From a virus: a stretch of DNA of 20,647 bases. Positions 7,162 to 14,954 of this stretch are shown here, in pieces. Below the pieces are notes generated by a model, which was not told the DNA's origin, ran no database searches, and was given only the letters and a program-made list of their open reading frames with translations. The stretch is from IMG/VR virus record IMGVR_UViG_3300003629_000021, positions 1 through 20,647 of that record. The stretch is one strand, 5' to 3'. Numbering within the stretch: position 1 is the first letter of the stretch; every line of letters begins with the position of its first letter. Position numbers and translations under genes: made by a program.

Positions 7162-8096
7162 TGATAAAATACCCATCAATTCGGTATCCTAACGACGAGG
7201 ATAGTAAAGGTGTCTTCGCAAGTGGCGACGTTGTGATTCAGGAGAAACTGGATGGCGGTAACTTCCGGTTCACTCATCAGGACAACTTGGACGAGGAATA
7301 CCACACGTCTGAGCGGAATATAGTCTTCGGCTCTCGCAACGTTCAGTTCAAGCATATTCGAGATGAGAACAAGCAGTTTGAGCGTCCGATGGAATACGTT
7401 CGAGAGAACGTTGACCCGAAGTATATCGAGGATGTGCAGGACTGGCACAACGGGGCGCTAACGTTCTTCGGAGAGGCTATGACTCCGCACACGCTTGAGT
7501 ACGATTGGGAGAACACACCGGGCTTCGTTGGATTTGACGTGTACCACGAAGACGACGAGCGATGGCTCACGCATACAGAGATGGAGCGAGCCTTCGAGCA
7601 TATCGGACTGCCGGTTACGGAAGTTGTTGATATTGTCTCCGCTGAAGCGTGGGATGATTACGACTTCTCCGTTCCGCAGAGTGAGTACGGCGAGGTTGAC
7701 GCAGAAGGCGTGATGTTTAAAAACTACGATACGCAGGTCTTCGCCAAGTTCGTCCGAGACGACTTCAAGGAGAAGAACAAGAAGACATTCGGCGCTTCCA
7801 AGAAACAGCAGACGGAGGGTGCGGAGAAACTCTCGTACCAGTACGTGACGAACGCTCGCATCGAGAAGCAGGCGCACAAGTTGGTGGACGAGGGAGACTG
7901 GAGCAGTCTAAAGATGGAGATGATGCGTGAATTGCCGGAAGCAGTTATTCGTGATATGGCTGAGGAAGAAGCAGGCAACATCTTTATGGGAGAGAGTTGG
8001 GAAGTTGATATTGCAGACTTCCGCTCCCTTACATCGTCTCGATGTGCCAGCGTCCTTCGTCAGATGATTCAGAAGCGAGCCGTGGAGGACCTCTGA
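7161..8096 (+). CDS. Rnl2-type RNA ligase (ATP-dependent)
   Basis: This 311-aa nucleotidyltransferase should join RNA 3'-OH and 5'-phosphate ends. Motif I is EKLDGGNFRF, with the adenylated Lys at residue 29. The next motifs are FGSRN (56-60), FFGEAM (102-107, Glu105), GFVGFDVY (121-128), AEGVMFKNY (181-189) and motif V around FAKFVRDDFKEK (194-205). The N-terminal KYPSI is typical of the group. A C-terminal helical extension ends in LTSSRCASVLRQM, which resembles the end of the unrelated-looking product at 18984. No polynucleotide kinase is seen nearby. The phosphoesterase at 3210 is the only candidate RNA-end processing enzyme, which is speculation. Confidence 0.88.
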   Translation: MIKYPSIRYPNDEDSKGVFASGDVVIQEKLDGGNFRFTHQDNLDEEYHTSERNIVFGSRNVQFKHIRDENKQFERPMEYVRENVDPKYIEDVQDWHNGALTFFGEAMTPHTLEYDWENTPGFVGFDVYHEDDERWLTHTEMERAFEHIGLPVTEVVDIVSAEAWDDYDFSVPQSEYGEVDAEGVMFKNYDTQVFAKFVRDDFKEKNKKTFGASKKQQTEGAEKLSYQYVTNARIEKQAHKLVDEGDWSSLKMEMMRELPEAVIRDMAEEEAGNIFMGESWEVDIADFRSLTSSRCASVLRQMIQKRAVEDL

Positions 8097-8215
8097 TGTA
8101 CGTCTGTGGAGAATGTGATACGGAGTGTAAGGGAGAAGGTTCTGCGATTGGACCATACTGCCCAAATCAGGATTGCCCGATTGCAGATGGACCGGGACTT
8201 GAGGAAGTAGAATGA
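8096..8215 (+). CDS. 39-aa zinc-ribbon-like protein
   Basis: It overlaps the RNA ligase stop by one base (TGATG) and ends in an ATGA overlap with the next gene, so it is embedded in the operon. The small product has CGEC, a Cys four residues later and CPNQDC, enough for one zinc ribbon. The tail is acidic. It may be an adaptor or nucleic-acid binder, but no function can be assigned. Confidence 0.65.
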   Translation: MYVCGECDTECKGEGSAIGPYCPNQDCPIADGPGLEEVE

Positions 8216-8472
8216 ACAGCCTTAAGTGGATTGGTGGCGAATCTATCGAGGATATTCAGGAGCCGATGCGAACGCTCGCAGAAGATGGAGAGGAACACGC
8301 TCTCACCAAAGAGATTTACCTCGCAATCAATGGGCACGGCTCAGGTCACGAGTTGACGGACTCCGGCTATGAGTATACGGGGCCGGAGTTTGATTCAGAG
8401 GAACTCCTGATTATTGCATTGGCGTATCGGGAGGATGCAAAGAAGATGATTGAGTTAGCGGAAGACTTATAA
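8212..8472 (+). CDS. Unknown acidic protein, 86 aa
   Basis: The start ATG overlaps the previous stop (ATGA). The product is acidic and mainly helical at its C-terminus (SEELLIIALAYREDAKKMIELAEDL). It contains a Gly/His-rich turn (INGHGSGHEL). No recognised domain. The stop TAA lies inside the TATA box of the next gene (CTTATAAGTA). Confidence 0.72.
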   Translation: MNSLKWIGGESIEDIQEPMRTLAEDGEEHALTKEIYLAINGHGSGHELTDSGYEYTGPEFDSEELLIIALAYREDAKKMIELAEDL

Positions 8473-8475
8473 GTA
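8463..8475 (+). promoter_or_regulatory. Promoter GAAGACTTATAAGTA
   Basis: The TATA core lies 27 nt before the ATG at 8496 and contains the TAA stop of the preceding gene. It favours the ATG at 8496 over an in-frame ATG at 8475. Confidence 0.6.
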
Positions 8476-8495
8476 TGCACAACGTAACAGATAGT

Positions 8496-8742
8496 ATGGA
8501 ACAAGATATTCAGGTTCCGCTTCCGGTAGGGAGCCGTGTCGTTCTCTACAGCGAAGCAGAAATTGAGCGAGTCGATGGGAAAGATGTTGGCGGGAGTCAC
8601 AAGCATCCTCTTTGAAGGATACGTGAATCGCTACGTGCCTGATACCGGACTCCTCGAATTTGAGGATAGTAACATTGGCCGAGCAGACTTCCTCGACTTA
8701 CTTCAGGAGTGCGACGGCATTGAAGTAATCTACGATGGATAA
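8496..8742 (+). CDS. Unknown 81-aa protein read through a +1 shift at CTT TGA
   Basis: From the ATG at 8496 the frame codes for a small beta-like protein (PLPVGSRVVLYSEAEIERV) and then meets TGA at 8613-8615. In the +1 frame, coding continues smoothly from GAA at 8614 (EGYVNRYVPDTGLLEFED) to TAA at 8740-8742. The junction is CTT TGA, the same heptad core as the bacterial prfB +1 frameshift site, where tRNA-Leu slips from CUU to UUU. Three readings are possible: programmed frameshifting, a real inactivating one-base change, or a sequencing error. The next gene starts two bases after the stop, which supports the 8742 end being real. Function unknown. Confidence 0.55.
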
Positions 8743-8744
8743 CA

Positions 8745-9191
8745 ATGAGTCTGCCACTCGACTTAGACGAGTACGGATTCGCTTGGAAGGAAGCGGATAA
8801 CGTACAGTTCGACCTGAAGAAACTGGACCACATCTGGAGAGTCCTTAAATACGGCGACCGAGAAGAAGCCGTCCCTAACTACTGGCACGTCAGATACGGC
8901 AACTCGCACCTTATTATTTCAATGCGAGGAAACCCGTACATAGTAGGAGCATTCGAGGCAGAACAACTTCCCGAAGTCCACGACGGCTACGAAAACAGTC
9001 AGCACGCCACGGATAAGATGATGGAACGAAGTATCCACTCGAAAGATAGGCTCCGAGCCTTGCAGGACAATATGGTGTACGATAGACTTGGGCACTACAA
9101 GTGGAAGATGCTTTCCATCGTTGACGGAGCGCGTATCTTCCTCGTCGTGGATTCGCGGAACGAAAGAGTTATAACCCTATGGCGAGATTAA
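8745..9191 (+). CDS. Unknown protein, 148 aa
   Basis: It starts two bases after the previous stop. The product is mixed alpha/beta with several Trp and His (NYWHVRYGNSHLIISMRGNPYIVGAF). Its C-terminal strand pair (RIFLVVDSRNERVITLWRD) loosely recalls small RNase-toxin folds, but no diagnostic residues support that. The codons for NERVI carry a CGAAAGAGTTATAA promoter for the next gene. Confidence 0.75.
   Translation: MSLPLDLDEYGFAWKEADNVQFDLKKLDHIWRVLKYGDREEAVPNYWHVRYGNSHLIISMRGNPYIVGAFEAEQLPEVHDGYENSQHATDKMMERSIHSKDRLRALQDNMVYDRLGHYKWKMLSIVDGARIFLVVDSRNERVITLWRD
9161..9174 (+). promoter_or_regulatory. Promoter inside the end of the previous gene
   Basis: CGAAAGAGTTATAA. Its TTATAA is 29 nt before the ATG at 9198. 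It is fully contained in coding sequence. Confidence 0.65.
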
Positions 9192-9197
9192 TTAGAT

Positions 9198-9560
9198 ATG
9201 GACCACAAAGACCGGCTCAACGGAGACGAAAAGGTTGTAATCGAAGTAGAGTACGACGACCTAACTGCGTACTGTTCTCCTGATTGTTCAGGAGATGTAT
9301 ACGTCGATGGTGAGAAGGTTGGAGATATTCCATCTCGGGACTTCACGGGAGCCGCACCATTTCGTGTGGACCTTGTATACCACGAGGCGTATCCGACGAA
9401 AGGTGAAGTGAGAGAGCGTCTACCGCAGATTGAGCAAGAGTGTGCGGAGCAGTTTGACGCAAGGGTTGACGCTGTGTACGACCTTATCTCAGATTCGGAC
9501 GACCCGCTCGATACGATTATGGAACTTGAGGCAGACGACCTCAACCCACAAGAGTTATAA
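9198..9560 (+). CDS. Unknown acidic protein, 120 aa
   Basis: The start is fixed by leaderless spacing from the promoter at 9161. The product begins with an acidic beta-rich part containing AYCSPDCSG and DVYVDGEKVGDI. It ends in acidic helices (ERLPQIEQECAEQFDARVD, SDSDDPLDTIMELEADD). No family recognised. The stop TAA sits in the TATA box for the next gene. Confidence 0.75.
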   Translation: MDHKDRLNGDEKVVIEVEYDDLTAYCSPDCSGDVYVDGEKVGDIPSRDFTGAAPFRVDLVYHEAYPTKGEVRERLPQIEQECAEQFDARVDAVYDLISDSDDPLDTIMELEADDLNPQEL

Positions 9561-9563
9561 GGG
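9551..9563 (+). promoter_or_regulatory. Promoter AGAGTTATAAGGG
   Basis: TTATAA lies 29 nt before the ATG at 9584 and includes the preceding stop codon. Confidence 0.6.
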
Positions 9564-9583
9564 TAGCCTACGTACATTGAGGT

Positions 9584-9889
9584 ATGAGTGACAAGAGATT
9601 CACAGAGGTCGTGCAGAATGGTGGTAGCACCGGACACGGCGAGAAGGAACGTGGCTATCGTGCTATCTGTACCGATTGTGGGAGTAACCATACGTGCAGG
9701 CGCAAAGAGTTCGGAGAGGAGCGAGAGGCGTTCCGGTCAGAGTTCTTCTATGTCCCGCACTATATCGGGATGGACGAGTTCAAGTACGTGGCACGAATGC
9801 GTGCGTGGAACTGCTGTAATGAGGGCGAGACGCCGCTCGACGGATTCCCCGAGTGCCCCGAAGATGTAAAGTCCTTTATCAAACGATGA
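9584..9889 (+). CDS. Unknown protein with cysteine pairs, 101 aa
   Basis: The leaderless start is set by the box at 9551. The product has a zinc-ribbon-like half (ICTDCGSNHTCRRKEFG) and a later WNCCNEGETPLDGFPEC segment, so it may bind one zinc through separated cysteines. The middle (EAFRSEFFYVPHYIGMDEF) is aromatic-rich. No function recognised. The next gene starts in its stop codon (ATGA). Confidence 0.73.
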   Translation: MSDKRFTEVVQNGGSTGHGEKERGYRAICTDCGSNHTCRRKEFGEEREAFRSEFFYVPHYIGMDEFKYVARMRAWNCCNEGETPLDGFPECPEDVKSFIKR

Positions 9890-10125
9890 CACTTGAGACG
9901 AGGGAGGATGTGGAGAAATTCTTGTGGAGTATCTGCCTCGGCGGATACGATAACTATCGCTCGACGGAGCATCATAAACGCCTTTACAGCATTCGGATGA
10001 TGCTACGAAATCACGTCGATTACGATACCTACGCCACGTCCTGTCGCGGAGAGTGTCGTGATGGTCAAGCCTGCGCTCAGAGTGTCAAAATCTACGATAA
10101 ACGCTGTCGCCATCACAAGAGTTAA
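9886..10125 (+). CDS. Unknown protein, 79 aa
   Basis: I chose the ATG at 9886 because it overlaps the previous stop (ATGA). An upstream in-frame ATG at 9853 would lie deep inside the previous gene. The product is helical and His/Arg-rich (RSTEHHKRLYSIRMMLRNHVDYDTY), with a C-terminal Cys cluster (CRGECRDGQAC, KRCRHH) that could bind a metal. Its stop lies in a GTTAAGTA box just before the strong promoter at 10131. Confidence 0.72.
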   Translation: MTLETREDVEKFLWSICLGGYDNYRSTEHHKRLYSIRMMLRNHVDYDTYATSCRGECRDGQACAQSVKIYDKRCRHHKS

Positions 10126-10130
10126 GTAAA

Positions 10131-10146
10131 CCGAAAGGTTTAAGTA
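10131..10146 (+). promoter_or_regulatory. Strong BRE/TATA promoter of the 10177-HNH unit
   Basis: CCGAAAGGTTTAAGTA, identical to the promoters of HEG1 and HEG3. It lies about 36 nt before the ATG at 10177. A weaker GTTAAGTA at 10121 precedes it in tandem. Confidence 0.72.
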
Positions 10147-10176
10147 GTAGTAACCCGTAGTTAACTATACGGAACT

Positions 10177-10338
10177 ATGGCACGAGAGAATGCAGTTAAA
10201 CTTTCAGATAGAGAGAAGGCGTTGCTTGAAGAAGTTCGGGAAACAGAGTTTGGAACAGATTCGGTTCCTCTTGGTGAGGCTCTCGAAGTAGCGTGTGAGA
10301 ATTATCTTGGTCCAATGCGGTTGGAAAATGTCGAGTGA
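10177..10338 (+). CDS. Small RHH-like protein, 53 aa
   Basis: The product starts MARENAVKLSDREKALLEEV. A short strand followed by a helix of this kind suggests a ribbon-helix-helix-like DNA-binding protein. Similar short LSDxE-type proteins are common in haloarchaea, but I recall this rather than having verified it. The end overlaps the start of the HNH endonuclease gene by 11 bases, so it may regulate or simply precede that gene. It could also be the truncated front of a longer gene displaced by the HNH insertion. Confidence 0.65.
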   Translation: MARENAVKLSDREKALLEEVRETEFGTDSVPLGEALEVACENYLGPMRLENVE

Positions 10339-11014
10339 ATGCCCGACTTGTGGCAATAAATTTAAATCTGAACGTGGTGTAAAATTACATCACAAAAGAA
10401 GTCACAGAACGAGTCTTACAGAAGTAGAAATAATTTGCTATATATGCGGGGAAGAATTTACACGACAACAGAGTAATGTAAATACGGATAGACCTTGCTG
10501 TAGTGATAGATGTATGTATAAAAAGTTATCAGAAGATAGAGACAATAAGGTAACTATCACCTGTGATTGTTGTGGTTCTAAATTTAAAAGACAAACTTCT
10601 AAGGTGAAAGAAACGAATTACTGTAGCCACAATTGTTCAAAGCACGGGCGTTCAAAGAAGATTAAGGTTGAATGCGTAGAATGTGGAGATACATTCAAAC
10701 GCTCGCCATCTGAAATAAATAACAATAATTTTTGTTCTGAGCATTGCTATGGAAAATATCAGCGCCTTGATGAACCCCGTAAAAGAAGGTTAGGTGATTG
10801 GAGTAAGAAACGTCGTATGGCTCTGGATAGAGCAAGTTATACTTGTGAGCATCCAAAATGTGATAAAAATAAGTGTGCTAATGGAGATAGTTTACACGTT
10901 CATCATATAGTACCAAACAGATTTACAGATTTAGAAACTCATAATATGGATAATCTTCTTGTTCTATGCAGAGAACATCATAATGAATTAGAACCGGAAT
11001 ACTTATTACCTTAA
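10328..11014 (+). CDS. HNH homing endonuclease with four zinc modules
   Basis: I chose the ATG at 10328 (228 aa), which starts directly with the zinc module; upstream in-frame codons lie inside the previous gene. Domains in order are a C2H2-like finger (Cys5, Cys8, His22, His26) and three treble-clef repeats with CxxC...C-x3/4-C pairs near 37-62, 79-103 and 116-140. The HNH nuclease core follows at the C-terminus: Cys173, HVHHIVP (His192, His193), Asn209, LCREHH (214-218). The zinc repeats probably read the target DNA and HNH cuts it. The gene is strikingly AT-rich, a sign of mobility. It lies just upstream of the DNA ligase gene. Confidence 0.87.
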   Translation: MSSECPTCGNKFKSERGVKLHHKRSHRTSLTEVEIICYICGEEFTRQQSNVNTDRPCCSDRCMYKKLSEDRDNKVTITCDCCGSKFKRQTSKVKETNYCSHNCSKHGRSKKIKVECVECGDTFKRSPSEINNNNFCSEHCYGKYQRLDEPRKRRLGDWSKKRRMALDRASYTCEHPKCDKNKCANGDSLHVHHIVPNRFTDLETHNMDNLLVLCREHHNELEPEYLLP

Positions 11015-11031
11015 CAACCGTATCAATAGAT

Positions 11032-12495
11032 ATGACTGAAGTAACACAGCAAGACCTAAGAGATGCGCTGAATTATATCAAAAGCGAGTCTGGCTCTGGT
11101 AGCAAGGCCCGCAAGCAGGAGCGATTCGTGGAAGTTTACACGGAGAACGTCGGCCACATCGTTACGGGAGAACGGTACGACGATGCCGGGATTGGCAAGA
11201 AGACTGCCGAGAGCGCCGTGGAGGAACTCTACGGAGAGCAGGATGCGCCAACTGTCAGCGAGAGCCTTCACGGAAAGAATATGGGCTACGTGGACGACCT
11301 TGAGACACTCGTCTCGGACTTGGACGAACTTGCAGAACTCTCGGGTAATGAGCAGAAGCAGATGCTCGTGAATATGCTCGATGCCCACATTGAACCGAGT
11401 CTTGTCACATTGGCTCTCTTGGATGATGAATCTATTGGTCTTGGAACTTCGCAGATGCGTGAGGCATTCTTCGATGGGACGCGAGATGAACGGAAGCACG
11501 CCGAAGCCTTCGTAGAAACTACGACGGAGTTTATTTCACTCGCTCAGGATGATGCTCTCCCTAACCGGCCTATCGTGGGGAAGCCGTTTGACCCTATGTT
11601 AGCGAAGCCGGAATCTAACCTACCAGAAGATGTAAGCGACCTCTGGTTCCAGCCTAAACTCGATGGATATAGGATTCTCGTTCACGTCAAACAGGAAGAA
11701 CTTGGACCAAAAGCATACGCTTTTACCCGACGCCTCAACGATGTGACCGCAAGCCTTCCAGAACTCAATGAGATTGACTGGCCGGAGCGGGGTGAATATA
11801 TCCTCGATGGTGAGGTTATTGCAGAAGATGAAACATATAAATCTACCAGTTCCAGAGTTGGACGGAAGGCGGAGAACGTCGAGCGTGAGGTGGAGATGGA
11901 GTTCGGCTTCTTCGATATAATCATCAACGATGACGAATATGTGGCAGACCTGCCATACTCCGAGCGCCACGAGTTAATCCACGAAGCGGCTGGTGATACA
12001 AAGGGTGTCGGGGCTTCCACTCACTTTGCTGGTGACACGCACGCTTACGTCCTCGCCTCATATGACAATATGAATAAAGTCGAGGCTCGGGTGATTGGGT
12101 CGAACTACGAAGGTCTTATCTGGAAGGACCCCGAAGCGTCATATCAGTTTGGCAAGCGTAGCAAGGCTTGGATTAAGGAGAAGAACACAGCCGAAACAGT
12201 TGATGTGGTTGCTGTCGGGTTCGAGGAAGCCACAGGTGAGAAGTCAGGTATGCTCGGTGCAATAGTTCTCGAATCTGCTGATGGTACAGAAGTTGGTCGC
12301 ACCGGCTCTGGATTCACCGACGCACAGCGCCGAAATATTTGGGATAACCAGCAGAACTATATGGGTAGTACGCTTGAGGTAGAGGCAGAAGCCTTTGACG
12401 ATGGGCTACGGTTCCCTATCTTCCAGAGATGGCGAGACGACGACGGAGAGCCTGATTCAATCGACAGAATCAAGGAAGTCCTGCCAGCACCGTAA
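11032..12495 (+). CDS. ATP-dependent DNA ligase
   Basis: This 487-aa ligase seals nicks in double-stranded DNA using ATP. It has an N-terminal helical DNA-binding domain (about 1-180). The adenylation domain has motif I QPKLDGYR (Lys209), motif III ILDGEVI (Glu261), IIIa FGFFDII (291-297), motif IV YEGLIWKD (359-366) and motif V WIKEKN (380-385). The C-terminal OB-fold includes RTGSGFTDAQRR (423-434). The length fits archaeal and phage enzymes, and no BRCT domain is seen. An HNH endonuclease gene flanks it on each side. A weak TATA-like CTTATTA in the last codons of the upstream HNH gene lies 29 nt before this ATG. Confidence 0.93.
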   Translation: MTEVTQQDLRDALNYIKSESGSGSKARKQERFVEVYTENVGHIVTGERYDDAGIGKKTAESAVEELYGEQDAPTVSESLHGKNMGYVDDLETLVSDLDELAELSGNEQKQMLVNMLDAHIEPSLVTLALLDDESIGLGTSQMREAFFDGTRDERKHAEAFVETTTEFISLAQDDALPNRPIVGKPFDPMLAKPESNLPEDVSDLWFQPKLDGYRILVHVKQEELGPKAYAFTRRLNDVTASLPELNEIDWPERGEYILDGEVIAEDETYKSTSSRVGRKAENVEREVEMEFGFFDIIINDDEYVADLPYSERHELIHEAAGDTKGVGASTHFAGDTHAYVLASYDNMNKVEARVIGSNYEGLIWKDPEASYQFGKRSKAWIKEKNTAETVDVVAVGFEEATGEKSGMLGAIVLESADGTEVGRTGSGFTDAQRRNIWDNQQNYMGSTLEVEAEAFDDGLRFPIFQRWRDDDGEPDSIDRIKEVLPAP

Positions 12496-12496
12496 A

Positions 12497-12512
12497 CCGA
12501 AAGGTTTATAAG
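12497..12512 (+). promoter_or_regulatory. Promoter of the second HNH gene
   Basis: CCGAAAGGTTTATAAG starts just after the ligase stop. It lies about 42 nt before the ATG at 12549, so a leader of roughly 10-15 nt is expected; AAGGTAG at 12537 may act as a weak ribosome site. Confidence 0.68.
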
Positions 12513-12548
12513 TCTGGATACCCTATTGCACAATGTAAGGTAGAATTT

Positions 12549-13151
12549 ATGCCGCTAACTGTATCTTGTGATTTTTGCGGGAGTGACGTTGAGAAATATC
12601 CATACGAACTTGAAGGGAAGAATAACTCATTTTGCGATACAGAGTGCCATAGGCAGTTCCAGATAGAGCAACCTCCTGAAGAACACAACAGTTATAACGG
12701 TGGAAAGATTAGTATCCCGTGTGACTGGTGTGGAGAAGATAATGAATACTGGCCGAAGCGTTTAGGTCAGAAGCATTTCTTCTGCGATATGAAGTGTCTC
12801 GGTCGTTTCAGGGAGCAGTCTATGGTCGGTGAGAATAACCCCAACTATAAGGGCGGTGATTGGGAGCATAATTATCGTGGACCAAACTGGAAGCCTGCCC
12901 GAAACGAAGTACGGCGGCTCGATGGACATACGTGCCAAAACTGCGGCGCAACAGCAGAGGAACTTGGACAAATTCCAGATTGTCACCACATAACTCCAGA
13001 ACACACGTTCGAGAATAGGAATGATGCACATTTCAAGGAGAATCTGGTTCTCCTTTGTCGTGATTGTCATAATGACTTCGACCATATGGAGCCAGCGGCG
13101 CAAGTTGCAGTCCTCGATGTAGAACGAATCGAAACTGTTAAGGTAGTGTAG
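12549..13151 (+). CDS. HNH homing endonuclease with two treble clefs and NUMOD3-like motif
   Basis: The product has 200 aa. Two treble-clef zinc modules come first (Cys7, 10, 29, 33 and Cys58, 61, 79, 83). Next is a NUMOD3-like DNA-binding repeat (GENNPNYKGG, 94-103; weaker HNSYNGGK at 46-53). The C-terminal HNH core has C129xxC132, CHHITPEH (His146, His147), Asn165 and CRDCHN (170-175). It differs enough from the HNH protein at 10328 to be a separate lineage. Composition is intermediate, less AT-rich than the other endonucleases, so it may be an older resident. Its terminal codons and stop contain GTTAAGGTAG, a promoter-like box for 13171. Confidence 0.86.
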   Translation: MPLTVSCDFCGSDVEKYPYELEGKNNSFCDTECHRQFQIEQPPEEHNSYNGGKISIPCDWCGEDNEYWPKRLGQKHFFCDMKCLGRFREQSMVGENNPNYKGGDWEHNYRGPNWKPARNEVRRLDGHTCQNCGATAEELGQIPDCHHITPEHTFENRNDAHFKENLVLLCRDCHNDFDHMEPAAQVAVLDVERIETVKVV

Positions 13152-13170
13152 CCCGTCTGTTCGAGTGCAA

Positions 13171-13338
13171 ATGACCACGATAGAGATTGAAGTCAGCGAC
13201 GACGAGGTAGCGGCAGAGGTAGCGTATGGCATTATTGGACGGGCGCAGGACATTCACGATAACCCTGACGACCAGTTCGAGGATGTTGCTATCGAGTTGC
13301 GGGACGTGGGGCAGGAGTTGCTCTCCGAGTACGAGTAG
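13171..13338 (+). CDS. Small acidic protein, 55 aa
   Basis: A TTAAGGTA box at 13138, inside the end of the HNH gene, lies 33 nt upstream, consistent with a nearly leaderless mRNA. The product is acidic and helical (VSDDEVAAEVAYGIIGRAQDI, DVGQELLSEYE) with no cysteines. No family recognised. Only the promoter of the next gene separates the two. Confidence 0.62.
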   Translation: MTTIEIEVSDDEVAAEVAYGIIGRAQDIHDNPDDQFEDVAIELRDVGQELLSEYE

Positions 13339-13340
13339 AA

Positions 13341-13355
13341 CGAAACACTTAAGTA
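13341..13355 (+). promoter_or_regulatory. Promoter CGAAACACTTAAGTA
   Basis: TTAAGTA lies 29 nt before the ATG at 13378. The BRE and TATA are both well matched. Confidence 0.7.
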
Positions 13356-13377
13356 ACATACGGACATATATCGTGGT

Positions 13378-13578
13378 ATGGTGAATCACGCTACCCGATT
13401 CTGGTCGGAGAACGAGAAGTACCACGACCTTGTGGAAGAATACGAGCGGAACATCGAAGAATATCATCCCGGCTCCGTTACCAGCAACGGGATGTGTCTC
13501 TGTCTCGATTACTGTTCGTACTGTGGATGGGCGGCGAGTAAAGTGACGTACTACCGTCATAACGGTCCTAACTTTTAA
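13378..13578 (+). CDS. Small cysteine-containing protein, 66 aa
   Basis: The leaderless start is set by the promoter at 13341. The N-terminal half is helical and charged (SENEKYHDLVEEYERNIEEY). The C-terminal half has CLCLDYCSYCGW, which may form a small zinc site. No family recognised. The stop TAA lies within the TTTTAAGTA box of the next gene. Confidence 0.7.
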   Translation: MVNHATRFWSENEKYHDLVEEYERNIEEYHPGSVTSNGMCLCLDYCSYCGWAASKVTYYRHNGPNF

Positions 13579-13602
13579 GTACCATACGGCCTAAGTAGAA
13601 GT

Positions 13603-14019
13603 ATGGTGCGAGAAACAACCTATGCTGAGAAAGTCGATGAGGCTCTCTCCTATGATGAATTGGAGGCGCTAAAGCCTTCGACGGAGGAGATGTTTCGGAA
13701 TACTCGACGGTCCACCGTCTGGTATAATGAGGCAGTCTGGACAGCCGCCGCTCTGTTCGTTGAAGCGGCAGAGCAGAACGAACTATTCCGACGAGCGTTC
13801 CTGACGGAAGCACAGGTGAAGAAGCCTGCCTTCCCGAACGACGAGGATGCCCCGAGTGTCGAAGTTGATGCGTGGCGGGATACGCTCTCGAAGGAATGTC
13901 CAGAGATTCACGAACAGGTTATGAGTATCGGCCTGTCTGCGTTTCAGGGTGGTAACGCGGAACAGGTTGCGCGGAAAGTCGTAACGGAAGACTTAAGTAG
14001 TAATCACCCGAATAACTGA
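13603..14019 (+). CDS. Unknown protein, 138 aa
   Basis: TTAAGTA at 13575, which includes the preceding stop, is 28 nt upstream and fixes the ATG. The product is mostly helical and acidic (YDELEALKPSTEEMFRN, WTAAALFVEAAEQNELFRRAFL) and lacks cysteine-based or membrane motifs apart from one Cys. No function recognised. The promoter of the SPFH gene (ACTTAAGTAG) lies within its last codons. Confidence 0.75.
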   Translation: MVRETTYAEKVDEALSYDELEALKPSTEEMFRNTRRSTVWYNEAVWTAAALFVEAAEQNELFRRAFLTEAQVKKPAFPNDEDAPSVEVDAWRDTLSKECPEIHEQVMSIGLSAFQGGNAEQVARKVVTEDLSSNHPNN

Positions 14020-14027
14020 GTGTAACA

Positions 14028-14927
14028 ATGAGTGCAAAACTAAAAGCAGGCGCAATTGGTATCGCAATGCTACTATTCTTCTCGATGGTCGGGGGAGTAT
14101 TAGCGTATGAACAGGTCCCCGAAGGTCACGTCGGGGTTGAGAAAAGTTGGGGTGCTGTGAATGGCGACACTCTCCAGTCTGGTGCAAACTGGATTGTCCC
14201 GGTTGAGCAAAGCGTTCAGCCGGTCGAGACTCGTGCCCGAACGTATACGATGAGTGCTACTGCGGGTGAGGGGGAGAAAGCCCGTGGTGATGCTGTTACC
14301 GTGAAGACCAAGGACGGTAATTCCGTAGAGGTGGACATTACCGTTCGATACCGTGTCAAGGGAGGCGAGGCAGACCAGTTCGTTGAGGAGTGGAACAACG
14401 AGGAGCAGATGGAACGTCGTCTGATTCGACCAACCATCCGCACCGTACTTCGAGACGAGGCATCCAGCCTTAGCACTACCGGAGACGGCGCAATCTACAC
14501 GCAGGATGGGCGTGTGGCGCTTGAGGATACGGCACGAGCCGCTCTGGAGAAGGACTTCGATGGTCAGCCGATTGTGCTGGAAGCGGTCCAGATTCGGAAT
14601 ATCAATCTGCCCAACTCGATTGACAAGACCCTGAACGAGAAGGAGCAGGCGAAACAGCAGGTTCAGGTCGAGAAGCAGAAGGTTCAGCAGGCCGAGCAGG
14701 AGAAACAGCGCCGCATCGTTGAAGCCGAGGCTGAGGCAGAGGAAGTCCGTATTGCCGCAGAAGCCGACGCCGATGCGACGAAGATTCGGGGCGAGGCTCT
14801 GGACAAGCACCCAATTGTGCTTGAACAGCAATACATCGACGCCCTCAAGAATGGGGAAACCATCTACGTCGGTGAGCAGGGAGTCGCCCTGACTCGGGAG
14901 ACTGGCGAAGACGATAACGACGAGTAA
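14028..14927 (+). CDS. SPFH/prohibitin-like membrane protein
   Basis: This 299-aa protein belongs to the stomatin/prohibitin/flotillin group, which forms large membrane-anchored rings or microdomains. An N-terminal transmembrane helix spans about residues 6-27 (GAIGIAMLLFFSMVGGVLAY). The SPFH beta domain follows (VPEGHVGVEKSWG, GNSVEVDITVRYRV, RPTIRTVLRDEAS, VLEAVQIRNINLP). A long Gln/Glu/Lys coiled coil runs from about 203 to 255 (KEQAKQQVQVEKQKVQQAEQ). The start at 14028 is preceded by a TTAAGTA box 35 nt upstream. Roles in viruses are unproven; membrane organisation during infection or protection of membrane proteins are possibilities. Confidence 0.88.
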   Translation: MSAKLKAGAIGIAMLLFFSMVGGVLAYEQVPEGHVGVEKSWGAVNGDTLQSGANWIVPVEQSVQPVETRARTYTMSATAGEGEKARGDAVTVKTKDGNSVEVDITVRYRVKGGEADQFVEEWNNEEQMERRLIRPTIRTVLRDEASSLSTTGDGAIYTQDGRVALEDTARAALEKDFDGQPIVLEAVQIRNINLPNSIDKTLNEKEQAKQQVQVEKQKVQQAEQEKQRRIVEAEAEAEEVRIAAEADADATKIRGEALDKHPIVLEQQYIDALKNGETIYVGEQGVALTRETGEDDNDE

Positions 14928-14945
14928 CTAAGGGAGCGCCCTTAG
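14928..14945 (+). terminator. Perfect 7-bp hairpin after the SPFH gene
   Basis: CTAAGGG-AGCG-CCCTTAG starts at the base after the SPFH stop codon. The stem is perfect and the loop is 4 nt. No T-run follows, so it could be a processing or stability hairpin instead of a terminator. Confidence 0.5.
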
Positions 14946-14954
14946 ACGGCTTTA

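Noticed and set aside
14100-14831. Reverse-strand Leu-rich open frame that looks membrane-like
   Set aside because: The Leu runs are the complement of Gln/Lys/Glu codons of the SPFH coiled coil, so it is a shadow.
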